DNA of 64,000 bases from positions 2,480,001-2,544,000 of the forward strand of contig CM030709.1 of NCBI GenBank assembly GCA_017979445.1. Reading direction: 5' to 3'. Origin of the DNA: Akebia trifoliata. Its lineage: Eukaryota; Streptophyta; Magnoliopsida; Ranunculales; Lardizabalaceae. The notes beneath the pieces were generated by a model. That model was given only the letters and a program-made list of their open reading frames with translations. It made no database searches and was not told the origin of the DNA. A program made the translations under genes and the position numbers. Shown here one piece after another: positions 12,010-23,660 of this stretch (position 1 is its first letter; each line of letters begins with the position of its first letter).

Positions 12010-13711
12010 TGATGTCAGCTCCACAAGACCCTTTATCCCAAAAATGTTGTTGTATCCATCCCACCCAGTTAATCTGACCTTCAATGGAGTGAGTCCTGGC
12101 CTGGCCCAATCAGCAGCCATTTTATATTATGGTCGGCATTTGTATCAGATTGCAAGAAATTTTTTGTAATTTCTCTGTACAATTTTTGGGGCATTCTCTT
12201 CTTGTATCGTTTAAAAGAATTCTTCTTATAAAAATGTGTTTCTGTGTATCATTTGCCAACCTATGTAAACTGGTTCCAATGAGACATAAATCATACCTAA
12301 TTGTATCCATATAAACACATGGGACGTAGGTAAGATAGGGAATAAGAACATTATGCGAGCTTAGGGTAGCTCGTTAAAAAGTATATTTAATATTTTTAGC
12401 CAAACCATTACTCAAGTAGAATTCTAATTTGAAGGTTGTAACTTAAGTTGGTAGGACCTGATCTGAGATGAATATTGGATCGAAGCTTGTTGGATTGGAT
12501 TTTTATCTTATCTCAATATTAAGATACAAATTTGATCCAACAATTGGATCTTATCTGGATTGGAACAAATCCAATTTGATATATAAAATCTAAATAAATT
12601 TCATATATTTAAATAATATATTGTATAATTTATATACTTTCTAATATTTTATTGGATCTGGACATGATTGATCTAGATCTAATCCAATAAAATATCATTT
12701 TACAATATTGAGGGCTGACTCTATTTGCACACACCAAAATGGCTAATTGTACCCACTTGCTTGCGATACCCATTTTAACTTTAAAATACCTATTGCTTAT
12801 TTCACATGAATGATTTCCTCTTCTTCTTCCTCCTCCTCCTTCTTTTCTTTGTATCTAGAAAAGTTCTAATGAGAGTTTTAAGTTTTGATCTTTTTTTTTT
12901 TTTTTTCCTTACACTTTCAATCAAGTCAAAGACGTTTCGATGAGAAAATTATGTTCGATAGGTACCTACCAAATTGATTTTACAATGTTCGGTAAGTACC
13001 TACTGACTTTGTTTTGTAAGATTCAGAAGGTACTTTCTGAATTAGTTATACAATGTTCGGTAGAAAGATTTTTATTATAGATGCCTATTGCTAATATTTG
13101 ATAGGTATATATATCGAATTTGTTAAAACAAATTCGATTTGAACCTATCAAACATAATTATCAAAAAATCTTTGAATTCTTTGATGGAAATTATCGTTTT
13201 GGATGTGTTAATAGTGATTTTTTTCGTTTTTCTTAGGAATTAATTTAAAATAAATAAATAATATTTTTTTTTAAAATAAAAAATAAAAATAAAAAATCTT
13301 AAAATAAAAAAAAAATCTTAAAACTTAATCTTCATTGATTCAAATTATTACAAAATTCAAATGAGAATATGAAGAGAGAGAGAGAGAGAGAAGAAAAGGA
13401 AGGAAGGAAGAAGAAATGGGTTTTCTATTGAGTAGGTTGTGACGTGTGCAATAACTAAAACATGAAAGGATAAAATGATAATTTTTTGTTTTTAATACAA
13501 AAATCACTTAATGAGTGCAATTGGCCATTTTGGTATGTGTGCAATAGAGCGACCTAATTAGAGCGCGAAACACGCGCATGATAAGAAGCCTCAAGCAAGT
13601 GGCGCAGGATAAGAAAATCCTTGGTAATAGTAGAGTATTAAACAGAGGAAACGTGAGAGTGGTCTCCGAAGCATCCTATATTTTCAGACACGCGAAACAC
13701 TGGTCTCTGAA
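12010..13711. other. Intergenic region RPL4 to SPC25
   Basis: Holds the RPL4 3' flank, an AT-rich stretch with repeated ATTGGATC words (about 12470-12700, perhaps a decayed repeat), then a long-TIR element (12711-13555) ending about 155 bp before the SPC25 ATG. No gene seen. Confidence 0.55.
12711..13555. mobile_element. Non-autonomous element with long terminal inverted repeats, copy 1
   Basis: Left TIR GACTCTATTTGCACACACC followed by AAAATGGCTAATTGTAC; right TIR inward CGCTCTATTGCACACATACC followed by AAAATGGCCAATTGCAC. The arms continue as CT-rich (left) and GA-rich (right) tracts. The interior has degenerate direct repeats of GTTCGGTAGGTACCTACTGA type. An inner segment (about 13115-13235) is clearly homologous to 61140-61260 of the element at 60442-61549. 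No transposase ORF. Confidence 0.75.
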
Positions 13712-16700
13712 ATGCAAGAGAAGAAAGGAGAAATGGCGAGCACCAACAACAGTAATAATTCTGCCACCAAAAGCCCTAAAAAGGTGAATTTGTTGGATCC
13801 TCATTCCATCAAACATCTTCTAGACGAATCCGTCACAGAGGTTACAAACTACTCAACAATCTCACCTTCTTCTTCTTCTTCTTTTTCAATTCTGATTCTT
13901 TAAAACCTTAGATCTTTCCCTCTCTCTCACACACATATTTCTAGGTTTTTGAATTTGGTAATTTTTTTTTCTTAATTCGCACAGATCGTTACGAGTCGTG
14001 GATACACGGAGAATGTGAGCTTGAGCAATATAAAATTGTTCATGGGAACCATCATCATAATCATTGCTCTCGTTGCTCAGTTCTACCCGAAGAAATTCCC
14101 CGAAAACAGAGATTTCTTGATTGGATGCATCGTATCATATCCTCTGTTTGATTAACAATATGTTTTTTTTTATTTTTTATTTTATAGATTTGTTGTTATT
14201 CAAAGAAGTAGAATTCGTGATCTTGTGATGTTGATTTTGAATAATTGTTTGATCTTTGACTCTGGCAAGTATGTTCTCTTCAACGTATTGTTGCAGTTGA
14301 TCATATACACCAAGGAGAAGAACGCCATCTTGTTTACTTATCCTCTCACAGTGAGTTTTTCTTAGAATTTTTCTACTATTATTTGCCATGTTAGCAGATT
14401 TCTTTTTATAAACTGTAATCTATTATCAATTGTTTAGACCTTTACGTTGTTCTTTAAGGATGTGAGGATTACACTTACTTCGTTGAGTGGTTTAGATCTG
14501 AAATTCTGTATGATTTTGTTTGATGCGTGAAGCCTTAGCAATGAAATATGTGAATATTAGGGCTTAATAATTTTGAAGTGTTATACTGGGATTTTGAATA
14601 TGTTTGCAGTTTCCAACTCTTTGTATGGGGTTTTCTTAGGATGTATGAAACTTTAGAAAATGAAGTGTTTTTTTTTTTTTTTTTTCCCTCTTTCTGATAA
14701 GTGTAAAAATTATATTCATGAAAGGAGAATACAGGAAAGGAGGCTGAAGTAGCCCCCAAGCAGAAAAATAAAGAAGAGACAAAAACGAAAAAAGCAAAGC
14801 ATTAACACAAACACAAAGAAGAAACTTCACATCACAAAAAGAATCTCATTTAAACACAAAATCCTCGAAAGAAACCCTTGCTCATCTTCGACCAAATGTA
14901 AAGCAAACTCAAAATCTCCATGGACGCAGCTTGGGACGTACTTTCCTTGCCTTGAAACACCTTGTTATTTCTCTCTTTCCAAAGATCCCAAGCAATGGCC
15001 GATGGAAGAATTGTCCAAAGATGTCTTTTTTGAAGAGAGAAGTTATCATATGTCCACCCTTCCAAAAGCGAGAAGCAAGTATTAGGTGAAACCCAATCTA
15101 TCTGGGAACGGGTAATAAACATCCAAATGTCCTAGGAGTAAGAACAATGAATCAGAGTATGATTGACAGATTCCCCATCTCTCATGCACATGGCTTGAGA
15201 AAATGGACAGTTAGCAGTAAAAAGGCCTTCAAAACTATGTGATTTGTGTCCTCTTTGGCTTCTTAATGTTTCATTTGTGCTTGTGTCTAAGAAAGGGATA
15301 TTTCCATGGTAATTATTATTTTTGAACTGATTATATATATATATATATATATGGGTCGGGTTCTTACGACTCACATTGCGACACACCATTTTGTCTTATA
15401 TGGGCAAAAATGTTTGGAATGGGCTGATTTTTTGTGAGGATGATCTCTATGGTGAGGAGATCATCCTTGCCAAAAATCAGCTCATTATGAAACTTCTAGC
15501 CCCATGTTTACAAGTTGAAAAATTTTAGACCGTCCAATTTTTGTAAATCAATTTTGATGGGGTTAGAAGTTTTGGAATGGGATGATTTTTTGCCAGGATG
15601 ATCCCCTCATCACAGAGATCATCCTCACAAAAAATCAGCCCATTCCAAACATTTTTGCCCATAAAAGACAAACGGTGAGTCGCAATGTGAGTCGTAATAG
15701 GGGTCGTAATAACGCTATCCTATATATATATATAGATTTTTACTTTTTAACTTGCTCTATGATGCTTTCTTTGTAAATTTTTCTAATGGCTTCAGCTGTA
15801 GTTTCTTAACAGATTTTCTTTAGAAGCATAGAAAGGAATCTGTGTGATTGTTCGGTGATGAAAGTCATTTGAAACATACACCATTAGACATTAAACTACT
15901 ACCTACCAAGCAAATGTTAAATGCTGGTATGATCAAGAACCATTTGTTTGAACTTATTGAGTTTTATGGATCTTTGACTATCTCTGTAGTAATGAACATT
16001 TTTTGTGGTCTTATATTTTCTATAAAGTTCAAGATTAGTAGAGAAATTCATGAAAATTATCAATGTTGCATTCAGGATACTCGTGTTTGCTTTATTGAAG
16101 TCACTCAGGATTTGGATTGCTCTTTTCCATAAGTGGTTTTAGTTATCGTAGCTTTCAAAGCTGGTAATGAAAGTCTTCCAATTAATTTTCATAAAACTCT
16201 TGGTGTTGGGAATTAGGGTGGAAATTCTGGTCTTTGGAGGCTATTGCAGAGTTGCTGTGGGCACAAGAAGGATATCAGATTGCCCCTTTTCTATTTGGAA
16301 CTGATGTCACCTGTCAGAATATGTGGGATCCTAATTATTCTTGATTTGAGAAGTTGGTGATCTGGGGAATAACATGTCTAATTAAGAGAGCGTGTGATCT
16401 TATTATTCACAACTTCGAGAAAATGGTGATCTGGGGCAATGGCAAATTTCTTTAGGAGGTTGTATTGTGTTTGATTGAATTGATTCTCTCTTTATTCCAG
16501 ATTTTGGGACGTTGGCAAGTAAACTATGGGAGGAGCCTAGGTAGGGCTTGGTGTATAATTTGATAGATGGGACAGGCACTGGTCTAAAAGGAATGAATAG
16601 TCCCGGAATCTTACATAGAAAGGAAATGTTCTTTTATACCTACTTGGTGGTTGTGGTTTGAGAAAGAATTAGGGGTTTATGGAGAAGCAGGGTTCAGTTT

Positions 16701-17474
16701 TTTATTTGAAATCAGTCAACTATGGAGGGGTTAATATTCTCAATACGTATCGATGTTAATCAACAGTGTTGATGGAATCAAGACGCACAAGGAAAAACTA
16801 TTCAACCTATTTTTCAGGGGTGGTTGCATTAAATGCCCAAACAATGATATATTAAAATACAAGCTTTTCCATATATGGAACTGGTGGTACGAGACTGTAT
16901 TTCGGAAAAATCCATTGAATCATCATCATAAGATTTTTCCTTACTCATCGGTTTTACTGCACAAATTTTGTTCTTTCATGCAATCAAATATCAACTGCAG
17001 TCAGAGGTTTAGATGTTTTCAAGATGTCAATAAACTGAATACAGCTCCATTCATTTTCTGGAATCTAGATTTCAATTGCGCTTCTTTTGTGCAGGGATCC
17101 TTCAACAGCACTGGATTGGTGGTCTCTTCTAAATTGCCAAGATTTTCTGACATGTACACACTATCGATTGCCAGTGCAGACCCCAAATCCGTTTCTGCTA
17201 AAAAGCCAGTACAGTTCACCAAGAGTGTCACTCAGTGGTGAACATCCCTCTCTCACACACACAAACACACACATTTGCTGTTGTTGTTCACAAGTTCCCA
17301 AGCATTAATATTTCCATCTCCATCTTTTTGTTCTAATGGCTTACACTCTCTTGGTGAGTGTATGTGGAACCTTGCAGGTTTACGAAGGATGGGGTTTTAG
17401 TAGAAGGTTTATTGTGGAAAGATGTTGATGGACTAATCAACAAATATACAGGCGAATCAGTAAAGAACAAGTGA
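13712..17474 (+). CDS. SPC25: Signal peptidase complex subunit 2 (SPC25/SPCS2)
   Basis: Exons 13712-13840, 13985-14136, 14269-14350, 17095-17237 and 17378-17474 give 200 residues, the usual plant length. The N terminus is cytosolic and polar ('LLDPHSIKHLLDESVTE'). Two close membrane segments follow, about residues 61-77 and 87-107, joined by 'PKKFPENRD'. The C-terminal cytosolic part has 'STGLVVSSKLPRFSDMYTL', 'FTKSVTQWFTKDGVLVEG' and a Lys-rich end, all hallmarks of SPCS2. It is a non-catalytic subunit of the ER signal peptidase that contacts the translocon. The exon 2/3 junction is unusual: see the U12-like intron. If instead spliced GT-AG (13985-14131 to 14270), two residues of the second membrane helix are lost but the frame holds. 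Intron 3 (2.7 kb) contains a LINE tail and a TA-flanked MITE. Confidence 0.93.
14137..14268 (+). other. Putative U12-type (AT-AA) intron in SPC25
   Basis: The donor ATATCCTCTG fits the minor-spliceosome consensus ATATCCTT at the first seven positions. The branch-like ATCTTTGAC (14252-14260) resembles TTCCTTRAC and lies 9-10 nt before the acceptor. Ending the intron at ...GGCAA restores the expected helix length (GCI-VS-YVLFN). A GT-AG reading (14132-14269) also keeps frame. Confidence 0.5.
14668..15240 (-). mobile_element. LINE (L1-type), 5'-truncated 3' end, in SPC25 intron 3
   Basis: Read on the minus strand: a zinc-binding RT C-terminal domain, 'CMRDGESVNHTLIHC' (about 15145-15190) and 'WDLWKERNNKVF' (about 14940-14985), then a short 3' UTR and a poly(A) tail seen as a run of T at 14669-14686. 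The reading frame is interrupted between the two segments near 15125. Only the 3' end is present, as usual for truncated LINE insertions. Confidence 0.85.
15333..15351. repeat. (TA)n microsatellite
   Basis: About nine TA units left of the MITE, with a matching shorter run on its right at 15721-15735. Confidence 0.9.
15352..15722. mobile_element. MITE with ~100-bp TIRs inserted in a TA microsatellite
   Basis: The left arm (GACTCACATTGCGAC ... GGGCAAAAATGTTTGGAATG ... GAGGATGATCTC) is repeated inverted on the right (15590-15715). Both ends abut (TA)n runs (15333-15351 and 15721-15735). Elements flanked by TA microsatellites are known in rice as Micron; similarity here is in lifestyle, not demonstrated sequence. 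Confidence 0.75.
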
Positions 17475-20400
17475 GTTCAGTTTTTTACCTTCACTAATTG
17501 AACCCAGGATTGACAGGTCAGAGAAAGGATTAGAGCAAGCACTACAACTGAGAAAAATGTGTTTTCCTTGAAAAAGTGAACCTCCCTCCCTTGGATATTT
17601 ATATTAGAGTATAGAACCAATTAACAGGTTATTACATTATTTGAAGAAATTGAGTAGACCCTATCTTTAAGTCCACCTTCGGTGTGTACTCATTGTGGCA
17701 TCTTGAAACTTTTGAATCCAATAGCTATTGTCGCACTTAATTGTGATCTCTTGTCGCAGGGGATGACTTTCTCGACTGTCAGCAAGTGTGTTGCCTCTAG
17801 ATCTTTCTAATCATATGGGCATTGAACAGTTCATTGGACAATAATTTTAGTATTTATTTTTAATTTCACAGAAAATGCCCATCAGTGGATATACAGTAGA
17901 TGATAGAAAAATGCTCACTAAAATAAATTGGACGTATCTTTCGAGAAGACTCAGTCTCATTCATGGACTAGATGTCAAAACGAGTTTTAAAACCATGGCT
18001 TAGATTTTAATAACAAAAAAGATCTGCATAAACGTTAGATTTTTGTAACAAAAAAATATCATTTGTGATTAGTAATTAGCTATGAAAAATTACTAGAAAC
18101 CACTAATTAAGTTGAAAGTTAAATATAGGTCAGCCATGTATCCTTCATTCAGTTTAGTGGGACAAAAAGTGTTCCACTAGGCATTAGATATGAGATTTTT
18201 GAGTTCAGTAGTAAAAACAACTTTTTTACTCTAATCATGTCTCTCCACCTCTACGAGCTGCTTTTTTGGAGCAGGACCTCTATATCAAGGTCCACTGATT
18301 AGATAATTTAGTTTGACAAGATCATGAACAGCATAATATCAGATAGAGATCAGTAATGGTTTCCTGGGAATCCCTAGGAGTTCCCTCCCATACATGAGGG
18401 AGAGCTACATCTCACTGCCCTCACTTGCACGTGTGTACAAAACTGATGTTTCATGCGTTACTCTTGCTTTTGCAAATTGAGGGCATAACCCTTTACTATG
18501 ATGTTCTTTGTGAGACTGGCATAAGTGCTGAAATACCCTAGTCTTTCAACCTCTTAAATCGATGAGTAGAAAATAAATGAAACTTTTACCTTAGATGACT
18601 TTGCCAAATAAATTAAGGGTTGAAAACATTGATAAAAGACAATTTTTGGGATTAAAGGTTGCTAAATGAATCTAAACTTGGATAAGTCATTTATGTTAGT
18701 CTATCAGATAGGACCAAAGTCAAGGGGGGGTATGTCAATGATTTGAAAATGTAGGTCTCTCAAATATAATGAGAAAAACCCCCTCTAGGTTTTAACGAAC
18801 TATTTGAAATAGTCCTCGGGTTATCAAGTTAATTACATACCTACCCCTTGACTATTTAATCTTCTGTGAGAGACTAACTATAACTTTTCAAAATGATAAA
18901 AATATCCTCATCTTCAACTTCTTATCGAAAACACTTCCCCGCCCCCAAAACCCATTTGTCTTCAACTTTCTTATCAAGCTTTGAACCTCCTCTAATTTGG
19001 AGATAGTGTCGGCAACCTTTATTTCTATCCAACTTTGATTTCATGGCATCAATACCCAGTGATTACTGATTTATTTTGTTATCAAGAAATGATATTGTCA
19101 TCCTGAGGAGGACATCTTTGGGGAATGAAGAAAACCATCCAAATCACCAAACTAAGATCCACGTAAGTACTCTTTTAACACTTATTATTATTTTTTTTTT
19201 TTCTATACAGAGTACCCTCATGTGTGAACACTGCTCGTGAATGGGTTCACTGAAAGCAATTTGAAGAGACAAGAATCAGAATATTGTTTAAGAAAAAAGA
19301 GAGAAAAACAAGATGATCATGAAATGTAAAAGTTGTGAGACTGTGTGTGGTCTTAATCCACTTAAGGGGTAGAGCAAAATTAGAATAAAGTTGTCAAAGT
19401 GCTCTCCTATGCAACTTGCAAAAAGGCTGTTTCTTTCAAAAAGAAAGTGGGTAGTTTTGTCATTTATCTGATAAAAAGTTAATGTGAGTGATTAATTTGC
19501 TCATGTTTCCTTGAATTTTTTGCTCAATGGGTGGGACGTAAAATATACTATATATGCAAGTGACATACATGGGTGGGCACTAAGCTTTCATGATAGTTGC
19601 AGCAACAACAATGGTAGCAGTAGCAATTAACAACAACAAAAAGGTGAAGAAAAGAAACAAGAACTAAGAAACCAAACAAAAATTCAACAGCAAAATTTCA
19701 TTATCATATATGGAATAAATAAATAATTATATTAAGATGAACAAGTGCTTGTCAAATTACCAAATCCCTTGAGATCATGATCAACCCAAGACAAGAAGAA
19801 CCACTTGAAATAGTTTGGGAAGGTTGTTTAATGTCTCATTGATATGGAGAGTCTTTAACGATATAAATATAAAAATATATATATAATCTTCCTTGATTAA
19901 GAAGTCTGTCTTTTGTTCCCACAAACGGAGCCACAATATGAGCGTGAGGTTTGAAGAATTTAAGAACCTTTTCGCTAATTGGTTAGTACGGAACGTTTAA
20001 GAATCAGAAAACAATGATGCCTTGGGGACTTGAAAGACAGTCTCCTGTGCCACGACGACGAAAAGAAAATATCTTAGGCAAAAGGGAGCAGAAAAAGAAG
20101 ACTAAACAATAAGCATAACTACAAAATTGTAATCAGACAAGGATCTTTCTCTGTGATCATAGTTTATTCACTAAAACATATAATTAGGATCTCCCATCTC
20201 AGCCTTTCTAAATGAAGAAAAAGTTACAAAGAGAACAAAATACAAAAACTAAAAAGATTGAAGCATGGGATGCTTAAGTTAGTGGAATGTAGACTCAACC
20301 TCGACTAAGGTTCCGAGGTCAAGTTCAGTCAACTAGGCCATGTTGGAGATGTAAATCTTGAATTGCAGAAAGGGCTTTAAAGAAAAGAAAGCAACCAAAT

Positions 20401-21463
20401 ACAGCTGTGAATGACATAGAGTGCTATATGACTCATGCAATTTGGGCTGAGTATCCAATGACATGGCCATTTGGACTGAGCATCCAATGACATCACCCCC
20501 AAGTCTCGTCCAAAGTGTACAAACCGATTCCATGTGTCGAAAAAACGCAAACCAATCCTCATAACCTCACTAGAAAATTATGACTTTGTTATTGGTTCCA
20601 TCTTAGAGGTCAGGAAATTGGGTTATGAGCGGTGGGCATCCCCCTCATGCTTTAAGAGGCCAGTACACTTGGCACGTGTTGACTCACATCTCCATGGGAA
20701 TAGTCGGGATACCCATGTATTAAAAAAAATGGGTTATAAGCGGTGGGAGCAATGGACACCCAATGTCTCTAGTGAAAAAAAAAAAAAAAAAAACATTCAA
20801 AGAGTTAATTGACATAAGATACAGAGCTTCAAGAGTCATTCTTTGTCCAAAATCAAATATGATTGATGATTTTTCGAAGCCATAATATTGACAACTTCAA
20901 AATAAGCACATTGATCTTATAATCCTTAATTCTCCTTAATCAACAACAACAGCATACAATATATCTTTCCTGAAATATGCTTCAAAAAGAGTATCCCATT
21001 GACTTTGACACTCATAAGCTGCATATTTCTTCATTTACTTAATTAATTTTTGTCTTAAAGGAACTAATATGGGGTATCAACTTAACTAATGAGGCAGACC
21101 CATCAACTAGTCAACTCTTTAACACAGGTTTCCTAGTCAACTCTTCTAACTTAAAAGCAGAAATACTTGTAAAACATACCAAGCCCATTACATGAATGTC
21201 TCTGAATATCCACACAATTCCCTCTTCAAACACATTACAGCATCTCTAATTCCTCTTTCAATTCAAAGTTCTGAATTTGAAATCTGAAGCACAATATGAT
21301 CTTATCTCCTTCTAAAGTTCAAAGATCATAAACTACCTCAAATACCCAGAAATATATTCACATCAAAACCATGACAAAAGCATGAAAAAAGAGCAATCCA
21401 ACTGAACATCATAATATTTGGCATTTTAAAATCCACTGAGAACTCAGAATACTACTACTGCCC
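17475..21463. other. Intergenic region between convergent SPC25 and MYB genes
   Basis: 3' flanks of both genes; a TIR element at about 18470-18775; an imperfect tandem pair at 20444-20498 (GAGTATCCAATGACATGGCC / GAGCATCCAATGACATCACC); and two copies of GGGTTAT(G/A)AGCGGTGGG at 20620 and 20730. The rest is AT-rich unique-looking DNA. No gene recognised. Confidence 0.5.
18470..18775. mobile_element. Small TIR element, family shared with 25738-26226
   Basis: The left arm contains TTTTGCAAATTGAGGGCATA and the right arm read inward contains TTTTCAAATCATTGACATAC followed by CCCCCTTGACTTTGGTC. The same end words recur at 25738-26226. No coding content. Confidence 0.5.
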
Positions 21464-22686
21464 TTATACATGAGGGTTGCAATGTGAGGATTGCATCTGA
21501 AATACCGTACCATTTCTGTGGAGATTTTGCCCATACAAATTTACCCCATAAGAAGGTGGCACAAACGGGTTCCCATGTATTGCGTTGAAAACCATGTTCA
21601 CTCCCTCATGTGGCTGATTCCAATCAAATAGAGTTTCGCGTGTGTTGCTTGGGTTTGGCTGCCGGGGAAGCACGTTAGATTGATCCAGAGAAAGAGATCT
21701 ATTATTGTCTGGTGAAGGAGATCTAGTAGTGTCTGTGAGATTAACAGTTGTGATATCATGGATACTTGATCTCTTCTTATCCTTCCCTCCTGAAAGCTGT
21801 CTAATAAAATACTTTTGGGCATGGCTAGCAACTTGAGTTGGGGTCCTAGAGACTACGAAATTTCTCGAGATATTTCTCCAATCTCCTTTACCATACTTTT
21901 TAAGACCCATAAGGAACAACCTGCAATTGATCAACAAAAAACTGATTTCACCATCTAAAGCAAGAAACCCAAACATTTAAAACAAGAAAAATCTACCAAA
22001 TTTTACTGAACTAGTCATATAATGCTAACGAGCTCGCATAGTGAAATGGTGTGGGATCAATGAACCCACTTAAGGTTTTATTCAAAATTATGATTATGTT
22101 TTTTTACTCCCAAATGGAAACTCCATTAGTGATTGTTTAACTATAGCATGGAACAACAAATTCAATTAATAATAATTGGTGTTCAAGCACCTAACTTTCT
22201 AGAAATCTTATCTAAAATTTCACTATAATTAAGATAGTAAAATTCATAAAAATAACATAATTATAATGTAAATTACCTATGCTCATCTTCTGTCCATGGG
22301 ATTCCTTTCTTCCTTTCTTGATCAGAAAGACCTCTCGACCTCTTTCCACCACCGTCGAACGATTGTGAAAACTCTTGATTGTTGACCCAATCCAATGTGA
22401 AAGATGAGGTGGTGTACCCTGGAATTGGAATCAACCCCGCTTCGATATTACATACATCATTCTCTAATTTCTTGTATTGGTTCATCACGTCTGTTATAGT
22501 CTTTCCTGGGATCATAGCCGCGACCTTCTGCCATCGATCAGGTGTGTCCTTATCATGCACCGCAAGAGCATTCTCAAACAGTTTGTTCTCTTCATGGGTC
22601 CATTTTGTGTTCTTGATCTCTTCAAGCAAGCAATTCGAATTGGAACGATACGACAGAGGGGGAATTTCCATACCCCACTTCATCAT
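21464..22686 (-). CDS. DIVARICATA-like MYB transcription factor (two SANT domains)
   Basis: Exon 1 22277-22686, exon 2 21464-21920, product 288 residues (or 287 if the second of the two tandem ATGs is used, which fits the family's usual 'MKW' start better). SANT 1 spans about residues 27-80 ('[17 protein letters not shown]', '[18 protein letters not shown]'), followed by '[10 protein letters not shown]'. SANT 2 spans about 126-177 with '[16 protein letters not shown]', '[20 protein letters not shown]' and the diagnostic SHAQKYF at 169-175. The C-terminal half is polar and low-complexity. Proteins of this R-R type act in the nucleus on GATAAG-like I-box sites and pair with DRIF/RADIALIS-type partners; which paralogue this is cannot be told. 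The intron splits an Arg codon just after 'EDEH', a position conserved in the family. Confidence 0.93.
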
Positions 22687-23589
22687 TTCGAATTACAGGG
22701 TAGAATCAGTGTGACATATCAGTATCTGGTCAACAATTCTGTAATTTTAATCGGTGAAATTGTTTGAGCTTAATTGAATTAGTCGATGAAACACAGCAAT
22801 AATGGAGGGGGAGGTCAAGGTTTCACGATGAGAAAACGGGTATTAAATCGAGAAACATTTGTCGGGAATCCGAATAGCTTTTCAAACAAGCATCAGCTTA
22901 AGAATCTAGAAATACCCACCTTCCTAAACGGAAGAAAATCTGAAAATTCAATAAAATAACCTTAAAATCACCACTAATCAGATCTAAAACCATAGAAAGA
23001 GAGATTAACAAGCAAACCCAGATGGAATTTATATCAGACCTTTTTCTCTGCAACTTCAAATCTCTTTAGACTCCCAAACCCAGACATAAAGGAAAAAAGA
23101 GCTAAGAAAACAGTTTGAGAATCTAAGAAATGAGAACCCAAAGAGTAAAAGAAGCTCAAAAGGCCCAAAAACCAGAAACCCAATTGAGATAATTGAGAAA
23201 AACAGAGAGAATCTGAAGAGTCGAAGTAGAAAAGAAAAAGGGAGAGAGAGAGAGAGAGAGAAAGATCTGTTTTTTCTTCCTTTTTCTTGAAGTTGGAGCC
23301 ACAAAGAAAGAGAAGAAAGAAGTTAAAGAGAGACAGGAAAGCAAGCAAACTTGAAGAAATGAAACCAAATTCTCTCTCCTCTGTGAAGAGAGGGAGAGAG
23401 AAAAGCAAGGAAACAAGCTTGAAGAAATGAATCAAAATTTGCCAAATATCTCCTCGTTGAGAGATATAGAAAGAGAGATAAAAGGTTGGGTTGCGATTGG
23501 ATAGAATGGAGTTTGTAGGCGAAGAAAAAAGTTTCTCTCTAATATTAAGAAAAAAATATATTTTTCTCTGTCTGTTTCATGTTCTCCGG

Positions 23590-23627
<38 letters not shown>

Positions 23628-23660
23628 CTGTGCAGTAATAACTAATAACTTGAAGAAACG
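22687..23660 (-). promoter_or_regulatory. MYB 5' leader and promoter with TC/GA tracts
   Basis: The minus strand upstream of the ATG is strikingly pyrimidine-rich over 23040-23440, including a (TC)n run at 23241-23262, then purine-rich at 23593-23625 ((GA)n on the minus strand). Such GA/CT tracts are typical of plant core promoters and leaders and of BPC-type factor binding. Long open frames across this tract are low-complexity and not believed to be coding. Confidence 0.5.
23593..23625. repeat. (TC)n microsatellite
   Basis: About sixteen uninterrupted TC units near the presumed MYB promoter. Confidence 0.95.

Noticed and set aside
16753..17241. 162-codon open frame in SPC25 intron 3
   Set aside because: Only its end coincides with exon 4 (17095-17237); the upstream part lacks family similarity and the acceptor at 17093-17094 explains the coding start.
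20444..20498. Tandem pair GAGTATCCAATGACATGG / GAGCATCCAATGACATCA as a satellite
   Set aside because: Only two units; noted as a local duplication.
23034..23435. 133-codon frame on the minus strand upstream of the MYB gene
   Set aside because: Low-complexity Ser/Leu/Phe from TC-rich leader sequence; overlapping frames are equally open.
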